64,000 bases of DNA from Ceratopteris richardii (GCA_020310875.1 CM035407.1:201612653-201676652), one strand, 5' to 3'; positions 19,301 to 31,900 are shown, counted from the stretch's first letter. Made by a program: numbers and translations. The notes: generated by a model not told the origin, from the sequence alone.

Positions 19301-21379
19301 GCTTGACAAGCCCATGGCATGCACGCCATAAACTCATATATGAATTCCATAACCTGCAAAAACATAAGAGCAATTGCTAGCAACAATTCTCTGTCTTGCA
19401 TAGCCATATAGTTTCTGCAATCTGCTTTCCTGCAAACAATCCAAAAGTGTACTTCTTGCCTATTGATCCATACTTTTAGAATTTAAATAATGATCAATAT
19501 TTGATGTATGCAATCCAATCTATGCATGTACATACAAAACATGCCATAGCATAAAGTAAAATGCCTGAAGCATAAAGCATACGTCCCTGAATGATTTGGT
19601 ATTCGAATTGCATGCATCCGATCCTTCTTGATGAGCATCGAGACCTCTTCACCTTCCTCCTTAGGTCCTAACATAAGCTTTGAAGTGTCCAAAAACATTG
19701 GATCAGTTCCCAAAACATAAAGCATAGTGAGATGATTACTAGAATAATGCAAAATTTACTCAAAAATGCATTTGTAATCCCTATTTAGACCTGCAAAAAC
19801 CATTTTAGGACCTGCAAAAAATAAAAAACTGAAATATATAGCATGTGCAAAGATCTCCGAGTGAAATTACTTAAATCGCCTTCCCGGTTTGAAAGATATG
19901 GCTCCCGGAATGTAGTCACCAGAAACTGTTCAGACTTTGCAGAGCTATAGAGACCTGCAAAAATACATATTTTCCAAAAAAAAATTTCATATACTGAAAT
20001 TAGACCTTGTGCTCTTCGAAAAGAGCCATAGCACATCCAATTTGGAGTTTTGTAGGCCAAGATATGGCCTTTTCAAGTGGGACATGTTAAACTAGTGGAC
20101 TGTTGGAGGGGCTGGAAAAAGTGTGAAAATGTGATTTTTGGGATGCCCCAAAGCATTCTTTCATCAAGAAAATCCTAAAATTCTCTCCATAACCTCAGAG
20201 AGTGATATATGAAGATTCTTGGGCCTATTTTCACCTTCCTAAATCCTCCCTTTGTGCATGCTAATTTGCTCCCCAAAAGAGGCCTAAATCAAGATTTTTG
20301 CTTTTATGCAAAAACTTAAATGGGAGCTTTTAGCAAGCTCCTAATCCACTCCTAATGTGGATTTTCTTGGATTTTCTCTTCTCCAAGGTAATTCATACAC
20401 CATACTTCATGTATGTATGTTCTAATCCATGGGAAACCTCTTAGATGGTCTCTTTTTTACTCCCAAAAGTGGATTTTGGCAAAATTTAACATCTAATTTT
20501 TTTCCAAAAAGTGAAGGAAGGGGGTTTTTGAGGAACTTAACTTATCATTTTGATGAATCTAATGATTCTCCTAAGAAGTCCATACACTATACTCTCAATA
20601 TGTATAGTTTTTCCCATCCATCCATAGCTATTGCACCTCTTTTTCCCTCTTCCAAAATGGGAATTTCTTAGATTCAGGTGCTGAAATGTTTTGTCAAATT
20701 GTGATGGAAGGGGGTTTTGTGGAGCTTCAAACTCCCATCAAACTGAGGTATAATTTTGGATTTCTTTATCTTATATGGAAGTCAATACACTAAACCATAA
20801 GTATGCATGATTTTCCTTCCAAACTAAGAAAAATCCCACTTCATTTCCCTTTCCTAAAATGGAGATTTGTCAAATTTAAGTACTCCCTTTGTAACATAAA
20901 TGGTGTAGAGGGTTTTTGGGAGAAATCCATAGCATTTCTTTGATTACATTTTCTTGGAAATTTATTTCCTAAGTAAGATTTTACTCCATTCTCAATGGTT
21001 GTCCGAAATCCCTCAGTATTCCAAATCTTATGTTCTTTCATTTCCTCTCACAAAAAAGAGGATTTGCCAAAAAAAAAACCTTCAAAAATTGAACATATCT
21101 ACTAGTTCAGCCATGGAGTACTTCTTGTCCTCTTCACATATGACTCACAAATGAAAGAGTAGGAAAGAGCTTACTTTCTAACTCTCTTCTCCACAAGCTT
21201 GCAACTTCCGACCGGCTTGTATCTAGTTAATCAGATTGGCCTATATAGATTCTGCGCTAAATCCCTAGCAAGAAGTGTATGATGGCTTGGGTAGGCTGAT
21301 TGCCTCTCATGGAGGGCGCCAGAGTTCAATTCCCGTCAGAGCAGCAGCCCTATTGATCCCATAAGTGAATCACAACGGT
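16301..21379 (-). other. Interior of element G, no recognisable coding region
   Basis: About 5.1 kb. All open frames are short (under about 95 codons) and match nothing I recognise. Visible structure: a TC-rich tract at 17347-17375; four copies of ACCTGCAAAAA at 19352, 19789, 19810 and 19953 (minus strand TTTTTGCAGGT); and a degenerate tandem repeat with a period near 190-205 bases between about 20390 and 21085. A weakly tRNA-like stretch lies at 21281-21345. It could hold captured host sequence. Confidence 0.6.
20390..21085. repeat. Degenerate ~200-base tandem repeat in element G
   Basis: Three to four diverged copies start near 20392, 20579, 20781 and 20986. Each has a motif like CATACACYATACT followed by ATGTATG, then CCCAAAATGG-like and GGAAGGGGGTTTTT-like blocks at corresponding offsets. 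Copies are very diverged, so the period is approximate. Confidence 0.55.
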
Positions 21380-21391
21380 GCTCTGATACCA
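21380..21391 (-). promoter_or_regulatory. Primer binding site of element G, initiator tRNA-Met
   Basis: Minus strand TGGTATCAGAGC, the standard plant primer complementary to initiator tRNA-Met, one base inside the right LTR. It sets the orientation. Confidence 0.9.
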
Positions 21392-21392
21392 T

Positions 21393-21709
21393 TTTCAGAC
21401 TATTTTATTGCCGTACGCTGTTGTAGTGATTAAGTTTTCCTTCTCTCGAAGACACACAGAGGTTCTATGCTGTTCCGTACTGTGCGACCACGCCCGAGCT
21501 GTCTTCCTCTCTTTTGAGTCTCACGTAAGAGACTCCTTTATTCCTCTACCATTTATGTGTGTACTCCCATATGATGCCATGTGGCATCCTTCTCTAAAGG
21601 AGGTTCACACTCAATAAGAATATCATCTGACATTTGTGTACTCCCATATGATGCCATGTGGCATCCTTCTCTAAAGGAGGTTCACACTCAATAAGAATAT
21701 CATCTGACA
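21393..21709 (-). repeat. 5' LTR of element G
   Basis: 317 bases, same length as its partner and carrying the same internal 77-base duplication. The duplication therefore predates this insertion and is a family feature. Confidence 0.92.
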
Positions 21710-22800
21710 CACAACCAGAGCAATCTTAGATTCAAGTGCAGGTGTTGCGATTGCAACCACCTCCTTGTGGAAGCAATGGGGCAAACCTACATTAAGACCA
21801 ACTAGAATGAAGCTTCAAATGGTTGATGACCATATTAAAATACCTCTAGGATTGCTATAAGGGATAAATCTAACCACTTGTGGTGTAGAGTTTGAACACA
21901 CCTTTGCTATATGTGACTTTAGCAAAAATAATGTCTATGAGATGATCCTAGGAAGATCCTTCCTACGACAACTGCAAATAGTACAAGATTCGGGAACCAA
22001 CTCCTTGTACTTGCCGCACTTAGGAGTCACCACCAAGGTCAATCTAAAGGATTATACCTTCACAGATGTACCACCTCTATAGTGGAATCCTATCCACAAG
22101 GTGCAATAAGACTGAATCTTTGTGCATTCTGAAGGTTCTTCTGATCCATCCTGGATGCATGAAGATACTCATTTGTGGATGCGCAAGGTTGTAGAGGAAG
22201 AGGAAAGATGCCTAAAAGCTAGAGAAGAAGTAACTTCTCAAGGAGGTAGACTAGTTAGAGACCCAACCTACAAAATGATGATCTTTCTAGATGAGGAATT
22301 TGAGCCTCATGGTTGGGCAGAAACCTTAGCCACCATGGACATTGCCATCAATGAAGAAAATGGACACCTCATTGTGATGAGGAGGGTTATAATATCTCTT
22401 TTTTCATCTGTGAACCCTTGCTAGAGGAGTGCGACTTGAGGGAGGTCATAGAAGAAGAAAAGGATGACAATGATCTAGAGTCCATTGTGATGGATAGTTG
22501 CCTTAACTCAGAGAAGCACTATCTTGAAGATGTAGGAGTATTTACTCAAAAATAAGAACCTCTCACAAGCATGAAAACGGTAAATTGAAAGGAGGTAAGT
22601 GAAGGTAGTCAAAAGAAAAAGAAAAGAAAAGTAGTGAAACAAGAAGAGGAGGAATCATTGTTTAAAGTACTAGAGAATTTCAAGAAATATGAAGTTGAAG
22701 ACCAAAAAATTTTAGTACAAATGCCTAAGAGAGAGGCTATCATAGGAGAAGCATATGACAATAAAGAGAAGACCAAAAAAATTGTGGTAACTATTGAAGA
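21710..22800 (+). pseudogene. Remnant C: protease and following linker
   Basis: Continues right after element G. The protease region (aspartate-containing active-site strand, the ADGHI-like flap region, and the ILGR-like closing motif near 21945) precedes an acidic linker with the SWMHEDTHLWM and EFEPHGWAE motifs that A also has upstream of RT. Fossil, broken. Confidence 0.82.
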
Positions 22801-22809
22801 GAACGAAGG

Positions 22810-24303
22810 ATGACATACGTACATAGGAGAAGACCTAAGCGCAGAAGAGCTTTATTAAGGGAATATAGGGACATGTTTACATGGACCTATAGAGACTTAA
22901 TGAGGGTAGATCGAGCAATATGTTCTCATACAATCCCCATGATGATTGATGCCAAGCCCACCAAGCAGAAGCCCTACGCATATAATGACACTTATGCAAC
23001 CAAAATAAAAGAAGAAATCAATAGATTTATTGAAGTTGGATTTATCTATGAGATTGAGCATACTGAATGGGTGTCCCCCATTGTAGTGGTGCCCAAGAAT
23101 AATGGGAAGTTGCGAGTGTGTATTAACCTTAAAAAACTTAATGCCGCTACAATTAAAGATAGCTATCCACTTCCAATCACTAATCATTTATTGGAGTGTG
23201 TTGCAGGCAAGGAAGTTTATAGCTTCCTTGATGGATTTTCAAGTTACAACCAAGTAGCCATTACCCTAGAAGATCAACACAAAACGACCTGTACCACAGA
23301 GTGGAGAATCTTTGCATTTCGTGTGATGCCATTTGGACTCACCAATGCACCTGCAACATTCCAAAGGCTCATACGTCATGTCTTCAAAGATTTCTTGCGA
23401 AAGAGCTTAGAAGTATGTGTGGATGATTTATGTGCTCATTTCCAAGAAAGAAGATACCACATCCCTAAGCTTAGACAGATCTTTAACAAGTGTAGAGAAT
23501 ATCGGGTGTGTCTGAACCCAGAAAAGTGTGTGTTCATGGTACGTCAAGGTAAGATCTTAGGTCATATTGTTTCTAAGAATGGAATATCAATAAATGAGGA
23601 TAAAGTAAGAGCCATAGCGGAGTTGCCAAGGCCAAGGAATGTTAAAGAGGTACAAGCCTTTATGGGACATTGTGGATATTACCGTAGGTTTATCCACATG
23701 TATGTGATCATGGCTAAACCTCTTTACGCTCTGTTGACAAATTTTGAATGGAATGACGAATGTGAAAAATCCTTCAATGAATTTAAGAGAAATTTGTGCA
23801 CAGTAGCAATTTTGACCACTCTTGATTGGAATAAACGATTTCATGTCCATGTGGATGCATCCAATTATGCAATAGGGTGTGTGTTAGCACAACCCACAGG
23901 TGAAGAAAACTTAGATTTTCCTATAGCATATGCAAGCAGACAACTAAATGCATATGAACAAAACTATACAACAATCAAAAGAGAAGGCTTAGGCATGGTA
24001 TACGCCGTGAAAAAGTTTAGACACTATCTATTGGCCAACAAGTTCAAGTTCTTCACTGATCATCAAGCTTTATTATATTTTTTCACTAAACCTTGTAAAA
24101 TAGGAGGCTTAGTAAGATGGTTCTTCTTACTGATGGAATATGACTTTGAAGTTGTTGTTAGGAAAGGTAGAACCCAACTCAGGGCAGATCACCTTTCTCA
24201 CATCACTTCAAGAGATTCACCACAAGGAGTGTCTGATGAATTGCCCGAAGCTTATCTGTTCAATTTAGAAGTTGTTTCTAAATGGGAAATAAGTTGGTAC
24301 TAG
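22810..24303 (+). pseudogene. Remnant C: reverse transcriptase and RNase H
   Basis: A 497-codon open stretch with the gypsy RT blocks in order: WVSPIVVVPK, CINLKKLNAATI, YSFLDGFSSYNQ, FRVMPFGLTNAPATFQ, VDDLC, GHIVSKNGIS, and GHCGYYRRFI. RNase H follows, with FHVHVDASNYAIGCVLAQP, TDHQALLY and RADHLS. It is very similar to the RT of A. It remains readable over this block, but it belongs to a broken element. Confidence 0.9.
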
Positions 24304-25950
24304 TCCTAACCTTTGGACCTGCAAATAAGAATGTGAAGACAAACAAAGAAGAAATTGTAAAATCACAAAAATATCACATATTGGCAAGAAGCATGTATAA
24401 ACAAGATACAAAGGATGTATTAGCTTGTTGTGTTGAGGACGATGAACATAGTAGTTGGTTGCAACAAGCCCATGAAGGATTGCTAGGAAATCACTATTCT
24501 AAACAACAAACATTGTAGAATCTAAAACATTTAGGAGTGCATTGGCCTAGTTAGGATAAAGAAATACATGAGTGGATTAAGAATTGTATAATGTGCCATG
24601 AAAAACCCCTAGTGAAGCATGCCACCCTTTATCACGTGTCGTTAATTCCATAATGGAGTGCTCCATTGGTAAAATTTATGAGATCACAAACACTACCAAG
24701 CGAGGCTATTCTAGCAAGAAAACAAAGCATGCAGCAAGAGGCTCAGGACTATGCCTTAGTAGGAGACAACCTATACCAAAGAGGTAAGGATGGTTACTTA
24801 AGGCTATGCATTCATGAATCAAACTATTTAAAAGTCTTAGAAATTGCACATCGTGGTGTTGTAGGTGGACACTTTGGACCTGATCGAGTAAATTCTATTC
24901 TTAGGAGTTTGGTGGCCCACTCTTCATATGGATGCACATACCTATGTGAAGAAATTTGGCACATGTCAATGTGCTCAATATCCTATCAGAAAAGATGAGA
25001 TGCCTTGAGGTCAATGATGGGAGGACGTGCATTCTCGAAGTGGGGAATAGACTTTGTAGGTCCTATTAACCCCCCGACTAGAAACTCCCATGCAGAGTAC
25101 ATTATTTTAGCCACACATTACCTTACAAAGTGGGTAGAGGTCAAAGCCACTACAAAGAATGATGCTCAAATGACAGCTAAATTCTTATTCAAGAATGTGT
25201 TCACTAGGTATGGATTACCAATAGAGCTAGTAAGTGATAGAGGTACACACTTCTTGAATGAAGAAACCTTGTCCAAGAATTATTGGTGATACATAAGAAG
25301 TCTGCTCCCTATCATCCACAAGCTAATGGACAAGCCGAAAGCATAAATAAGATTCTATGTAATGTACTGCCAAAACTGGTAAATAATAAATGCTCTGATT
25401 GGGACAAACAGCTTCACAATGCTATTTGGGCTCATGGAGTTGCCTACAAAACAGTACTCAATGCCACCCCATTTCAGATGGTCTTTGGACAGAATGTTGT
25501 GTTACCATTAGACTTCTTGATCCCGACTTTAAAACTAGAACATGAGCATGAGTGGAATGGACATGAGTTATCCTCCAAGATCTTTGATCTAGAATGCTTA
25601 GATGAAAAGAGGCTACGAGTAGTAGTAGACATCTACGCTGCAAAGAAAAGCAAAAGAAATATTTCGATGCACACATTAATGATAAAGGATTGAAAGAGGG
25701 AGACCTAGTGTTGGTTTATATACTAAAGCAACATGCCCATAAATTGGAAAAAAGAGGATATGGACCCATGATCATTAATAGAATTTCCACTAGCGATGCA
25801 GTTCAGTTGCCTACTCTAGAAGGTGACATCTTGTCAAACTATATTAGTGAATGTAGAGGCAAGTTGTATCAAGAACCTCTTATAGAGGGTATGTTAATGA
25901 GACTCAACACTACTAAGAAGAGAAAAGAAGAAGACTCAAGCAGAGGCTAG
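24282..25950 (+). pseudogene. Remnant C: two H2C2 modules and integrase
   Basis: The first zinc module is seen at 24,430-24,600 (AHEGLLGNHYSKQQTL). The second is near 24,830-24,990 (AHRGVVGGHFGPDRV). The integrase core has WGIDFVGP (about 25,040), LVSDRGTHFLNE (about 25,230) and ANGQAES (about 25,325), and the C-terminal part has GYGPMIINRIS (about 25,760). This confirms that the duplicated zinc module is not private to A. Broken in several places. Confidence 0.88.
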
Positions 25951-26059
25951 AGAGTGCATTAGGTGAAATGAGTTAAGGTGACTAGGCCTAGATGTCAATC
26001 CTGAAGCACCACGATATCACATGGCCATGTACCAGACATCGGGGGTGATTGCTTCTTGA

Positions 26060-26333
26060 ATAATAGACCCACGCCCCTTTGTGACCATAGAGGTAGGACA
26101 AGGAACAAATGTAAGGGCTGTGAGAGCCTTAATTGACTGGGCTGCACCAACTAGTGCAGTTAGATCCTCATACTACCAAGATCTTCAATTGAACATCAAT
26201 TTTATAGAAGCCTATCTCATAGGATTGGGAGGTTTGGAAACCCCTTGTTTGGGCAAGGTAGAGCTTCCCATCTACCTTCAAGATGTCGCAATGACTGTCA
26301 AAATGCTAGTATGTCAAAATGCACACCTACTTG
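26060..26333 (+). pseudogene. Remnant C: post-integrase protease-like domain, cut short
   Basis: RAVRALID, the EAYLIGLGGLETPC flap region and KVELPIYLQ align with the second retropepsin of A. The alignment ends near 26330, where Copia fossil C1 begins. No continuation of C is seen right of C1. Confidence 0.8.
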
Positions 26334-26348
26334 TGACCATGCTGAGCT

Positions 26349-28344
26349 TCATATGGAGTTATAGACTGCAATGCTTTGGGGACATAGGTTAAGTACATAT
26401 GCCGCACACATGATAGCCTCAAGCCAGAAACTATGTGGTAAAGCCTGACTCTTGACCATACACCTTGCCACCTCCATGAGTGTTATTCTTTCGTCCAACA
26501 ACTCCATTCTGTTGAGGTGTATATGGCACTGTACACTGATGTTTGATCCCATGTTCGGCCAAAAATGCATTAAAGTCAAAAGACATATATCCCCCCCTCA
26601 ATGAAAATGAAGGGTGTCCATTTTACATGCTGACATATTTTCAGCCAAAACCAAAACCTGTTTGAAGCACATAATCACTTTGTACTTTGCTTTCAATGGA
26701 TATACCCATGCATGCCTGGCAAAATCATCAATCAAAGTCATGAAGTAAAGATAGTTTCGAAAAGAAGGTTTCTACATAGGACCACAAACATCACTATGTA
26801 CAAGCTACAATTTCTGAGTAGCTCAAACTTAACCATCTTTTGGGAAGGATGAATGTTGCATTTTGCCCAAAATAGAGCCTTCACAAACATGTTTACCAGG
26901 TGCCTCAAGTTTGGGCAAAGAGGAAACTATTTCATATTTCCAGAAGTGTAGCAAACTCGTTCAGATCCAAAGTGTGCATGCCAAAGCTTTGCATATGACA
27001 TAGACTAAGAATCTGTACTAAACATGTTGAATCACTCACAGATTTTCCATAGTCTATGAGCTTATACAGCCGACAACATAAAATGCCAGAAGCAAAAATT
27101 ACATTTTGAGAGATCATGAACTGTACATTTGTCATCAACAAATTTCACAACCAAGCCAATCTTGGCTAAAGCTAAAATTAATAAAAGATTCTTCTTCATC
27201 CTTGGCACAAATAGAACATCCGACAATGTGAAAGAACTACCGTCATCAATAGTCAGAATGATCTTACCAACTCCCCTGACCGGATAAGAGGAGTTTTTGG
27301 CACATGTGAAAGTATTCAATATAATTGCAAGGTAATATGTTTGGTTGCACCACTATCAAAGTACCAGACATCTGAATCTACTCTACACATACACTATTTA
27401 GGAGAAGATGGGCCAAAACTACAAATAGTAGTAAATGCCCATTCTTCATTCTACACTATATTAGCAGAATCTGTTTTTAGTGTAGAGGCCTCTACAATAA
27501 CCATCCCAACCTCTTTGCCTCTTTATGACATGATCATTTGCTTTATAGTACTTGCAAAACAATTTATGCTTTTTTGTTTTCTTCTCATCTTTTTCATCCT
27601 TCTTTGATTGTGCAGAATTCATAGATTTCTGCTTACTAGTAGAAGAGCTCCATTTACCTTTGCCCTTTTGACTAGCTAGGAAAGCTTGATCTGCAACATG
27701 CATAATGGACCTGTTGTGCCTAGACTGATCTTCCTACAACGTAATAGAGAGTAAATCCTCAAATGTTAAGGCATTTGGATTGCCTTTCATCATCAAATGA
27801 AGAGTGGAAGCAAAACTTTGATATGAATTGTGAAGGCCATTCAGAACACTTTGCACAAATGAACTATCAGGTAAGACTTCATCAACAAAAATCAATCGTT
27901 CCTTCAAATCTTTGATCTTTTTTAGAAAACTATCCATGGAATCACCATCATTCATGTGCTCACTCTCCAACTATTTTTGGAGGTAAGCAACATGAGCCTC
28001 ATTCCTTGCCTGTTATAAAGTGGTAAGTATATCCCAAGAATCCTTAGCTATTTTGCAAGAGTAAATGTGAGGAATAATGGCACGTTTGATAGAAATGGCT
28101 ATCAATGCATGTGCCTAAGAATCTCTACCATCCAAATGAATTTTCTCTATAGTAGGTGCGATAGGAATTGCATCATGAATAGGAACATGAAGAATATTGT
28201 CATCTTCAATGTTGTCTACATCAGCTTTAGTACCTCTGTTTGTAGGTGAAATAGGACATTTTTCAACACCCTGCACAATATTCCACAATTCCTTTGTGAC
28301 CAATACATGAGGCATCATATAAGCCTATAATAGGTAATTGGTAC
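26349..28344 (-). pseudogene. Copia C1: Gag, protease region and partial integrase
   Basis: From right to left (minus strand): Copia-type Gag with the DSFVQSVLNGL and MKGNPNALTFEDLL blocks (near 27750-27900); a knuckle-like stretch near 27550; a protease-region block, GKIILTIDDGSSFTL-DVLFVP (27190-27270); and an integrase segment with QNGVVER-like and ALPHSFWLEAI motifs (26400-26560). It aligns piece by piece with C2. Fossil. Confidence 0.82.
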
Positions 28345-28940
28345 TGTCACTCTAGCACAATGGCAAGTACCAACGTCAGGAGATCGACCTCATAATTGTC
28401 AATCCGTGGAGACGTGAGGACTAGTATGAAGACTATGAGCAAGTGATCGCACAAGTGTGTGAGTGAGAAGCACACAAACATGTGCAAACATGCACACAAG
28501 GCAAGAACAAGGAGAGGAACAACGAAGTTCTTTGCATTAATCAAAAAGTCTCTTCCATAAGCTCAAATCACTAACAATCTAACCTCCAAAATGAGCTCTC
28601 TAGCTCTTTTTATAGTTTTTTTACTAGCTTTGGCCTCGTCTAGACCTAATGTCCGACCTATTTAAAAATTAGGTTCTAGAGCCTATTTGGGGGCTCAAAC
28701 AGAGTCTAAAAATTATGAAAATTGGTATGTAGCTAATTCTAATACTCCTCAAGCTCGAGCACTTCTCATCTTGAATAAAATGGAGTCTATTCTACCAAAA
28801 ACGGGATTTACAATGTGTGTGTAGTTATGAAAATCACTTTTGGAAATAGCATATGGAAAAAATGATTGGGCCTTGTTGTCGTATTATGCATGACTGCTCC
28901 GTTGTGCCTGTATGCTCTTCTTATGACTTGTATGCCAACA
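28345..28940 (-). repeat. 3' LTR of element B
   Basis: 596 bases, TGTTGGCATAC ... GAGTGACA on the minus strand. It contains the uninterrupted version of the site (GCACA at 28355-28359) that E occupies in the other LTR. A TATA-type box with GAGCTAGAGAGCTC lies near 28612. Confidence 0.93.
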
Positions 28941-28953
28941 CTCCCCCCTTCCT
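28941..28953 (-). promoter_or_regulatory. Polypurine tract of element B
   Basis: Minus strand AGGAAGGGGGGAG directly before the 3' LTR. Confidence 0.88.
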
Positions 28954-28999
28954 AGCGTCTTTCGCCCCTGGCAGACCTCTGTTCTATAGGGTGGTCAAT

Positions 29000-31900
29000 T
29001 TAGTATTGTATAACATTGGTGGCTAGCCCATGTTCTCCTATCCGTAATCCTCGTGCTAGATCAGCTTGCAGCACATCCCAATTTATTGCACCTGGGACAT
29101 CGGGTTGCGGTGTCATGTAGTACTCAGAGTACATAGCTTGTTCACATGCAAAGAGATGAAGCACATGTGTAGGCTTTGGTGCGAAGACCTCCAAGTGATA
29201 CTCCTAGAAACCTGATCTGAACATTTCCTCAAATGTCTATTTATAGCATGCAAGGAGGTATTTGATGCATGCATGCCAAGCATAAGCTACTCAAATGCTG
29301 GGGGTGGTGCTCATGTCATACACCAAATCGTAATTTCCATTGGTAAACCCCGGTAGATGTACCTATGGTGCTGCTACATTTCTAAAGGTTTTGAGTACTA
29401 CTTGCATCATATCCAAAATTTTAAGCATCATTTGGGCTACAACATCCGGCATGGGCTTCAGTCGAGGCATCCAATGTTGAATTGTTGCCATCATGTATGC
29501 TATTGATGGGGGTCCCTGTGGTGGCGCTATGTACGGACAATTGAGCCACTCCTTACATTGAGCATTATTTTGTACCTTTATGTTGAATGCTTTCCAGGAT
29601 CTACGTCCTGGAACGGGGCCATAGCATGGATTGTACAGTAAATGTAAAGGAGCATGGCTCCATGTGCGAAGCATTTCACGATATGTCTCTAGAAGCTTTT
29701 GCCGCCATGTTGATTGATAGATTCTTCCTTTCTGTGCTTCTGGAGGAAGGTCTTCTGGTTGAAACTGTGTTGCGAAGGAAGGAATCTTTCCTATGACTCT
29801 CTGTATTTCTAAATTGTAATATGCCAGAATGACGTAGTAAGGCATGTATTGGAGTTCTGATGATATGATGAGACGTCTAGATGACAAGTTCTTGCAATAC
29901 CTAGATTGTAATACTATGTCTTCTATGAATCTCATGGCCTGATTCTGCACCACCATGCACTCTTCATGAGAACTCCTGATTTCTTCCACCTGTTTTAACT
30001 ATGGGGGTCATTGTGCTTCGAATGTATCCTGGCCTTCTTCTGTTGGCGACCCCTGGGATGGGTTGCGGCTCGTAGTCCTCTTCAAATGTCTGTTCCACAG
30101 GAATTTGAACTGTTTCTTCATCAGTGGGAGCCTCAGGTGGGGAAGGTGGTCTTTTGTATTGTAGCAGGCGTGCTTGCAATTCTGTGACCTATTTTTGGAG
30201 ATCTTTTAGGGCCTCAGAGTCCGTGAGAAGTGAAGCAGTGGATGCAGTGGCTTGAGGGGTAGCTGTCGTGTCTTTCTGTCGTTCCTGCTTCAGCTGATCC
30301 AGTTCCTCTGATAACTGGTCATGTGCCTCAAGTAGTATAGCATAATCTTTGAGTATTATCTTTATGTTTTCTGGGGTCACTGCTTGGAATTTGGAGGGAC
30401 TGAGCATTGCCTCGAGTGTGCTTTCGATGGTGGCCTCTAAGTTTTCCTAATTCTGTAATTAGAGACGTCAATTTTCTTCATGAGCAGCTACAAGATGTCA
30501 CTAGAGTAGGGCCATATTTCGCTGAAGTTTGGAGTTGCGTTCCAGCTGTATCTGTAGATGGCTTTCCACGACTTGTATTGCTTCCTGGTCTATGTTCTGT
30601 AACTTAACTTCCAATATGCTATGAGCCTCTTGTAAAGTTTGAAATTGTGTTCGGAGGCGAGCATTCTCCTCTTCTAGTGTAGCAAGACGATGTTGTAGCA
30701 CTTCCAAGTGCTCTTGTAGTCGTTCGTTATGTTGTTGGAGCTGATTGTATTCTATCCTTAATTGTGAAACACATGCAAGCATGGTGTCAAATGCATTCCC
30801 TATAGATAAAGGTGTATTTTGTACAATGGAAAATGCAGAAGGAGGGGATTGGGGATTGAGAACAGTGAATGTTGTGTCTAGTGGAGATGTGTGTGTAGGT
30901 GAAATTGGTGGAGGGGGAATGGGGGATGGTGGAAGTGTGGGGGGAGGGGGAGGTACCGTCGGTGGTGAAATGTCCATACCTTCAGGGGTGGAAGTGAGTG
31001 TAGTGTCTACCATATATATTGGAATGGTAGGGGGTGTGTGCGTGATAGTGGCTCATAAGTGTTGTGTGGATGGTGGAAATGGGATCGACGAGGAGGGTTG
31101 GGTGGTGGCTTGAAACATTCTAACAAGGTAGTCATGGGCAGGTTGAAGGATTGGTGGTATGGGGGTGGGAAGTGAGAACCTTGAGGAGGGAACGTCATGA
31201 AAGGGGATGTGGAGGTAGGGAATCCAAAGTATATGGATCTAGAGTTAGGATGGCCTATGGCTGAGGCATGGTGGATGGATGTCCTATGGCAGGCTCTATG
31301 AAGGACTCTGTTATAACGGTGGTGGTATTATATAAAGGGTTTTCAAAGGAGGAAAACAAAGTGGAACTAGAGCTGGGACTATGAAAAATGAAGGTTTGCT
31401 CTGTGGGTTGGGTAGTCGAGGTAATATTTACAGTTTCTGTTCGAGGAGGTGATGGCGGAGGTGTCGGTGGTAGTGCGGTGGGTGACTGGGAGCTCTTGGC
31501 CAAAGGTTACTGCTGTTTGGGAAGTTGTCTCAATGGGTTCGGATGTAATAATAGGTCCTTCCCCCGTAGTAATGGGAATCTGGATGTTTTTACCAGACCG
31601 TTTGGAATCTTCGCGGCTCATATTGAACAGGAGGCCTCTGGATCGCTACCCGGACTGCTTCCACTACTCCATACATTTCTGCCACCAATAATAGGCCTTC
31701 GCTTTATTCGGAGTCAACTCCAGCTTCTTCCAATAGCTGAGCCATGAGCACCCTACTACTCTGTTCGGTGAGCAGTTATTGCAATCGCACTCGTTCCATG
31801 ATTTGATATAGCCATAGGAGTTCTGTTGTATATGCGAGGGTTCCGGTGGTTTCTTCTGCTTCTGCTTCTTCGCCTCCCTCTTCTTCTCCCTCTGAATGTT

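Larger units (their letters stand above)
15970..21709 (-). mobile_element. Element G: non-coding LTR retrotransposon (LARD-like)
   Basis: 5,740 bases with two 317-base LTRs (15970-16286 and 21393-21709) and a perfect 5-bp target duplication CACAA (15965-15969 and 21710-21714). A polypurine tract adjoins the left LTR and an initiator tRNA-Met primer site adjoins the right one, so it is transcribed on the minus strand. The target is the protease region of remnant C. The 5.1-kb interior shows no Gag, protease, RT or integrase on either strand, so it looks like a large retrotransposon derivative mobilised in trans, probably by Copia machinery judging from the primer. LTR divergence is about 4 percent by eye, mostly transitions. 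Confidence 0.9.
15140..26333 (+). mobile_element. Gypsy remnant C, same clade as A, interrupted by element G
   Basis: Plus-strand gypsy fossil. It starts in mid-gag where element A abuts and ends inside the post-integrase protease domain where Copia fossil C1 begins. Parts in order: gag linker and start of protease (15140-15969), element G (15970-21709), rest of protease (21710 on), RT and RNase H, two H2C2 modules and integrase, second protease. No LTR belonging to it is visible. It is broken in many places (of the order of ten or more) and is clearly older than A. Confidence 0.9.

Noticed and set aside
28345-28940. Solo LTR
   Set aside because: It has a polypurine tract on its inner side, and its flanking GGTAC is matched only at the far end of B, so it is the 3' LTR of a full element.
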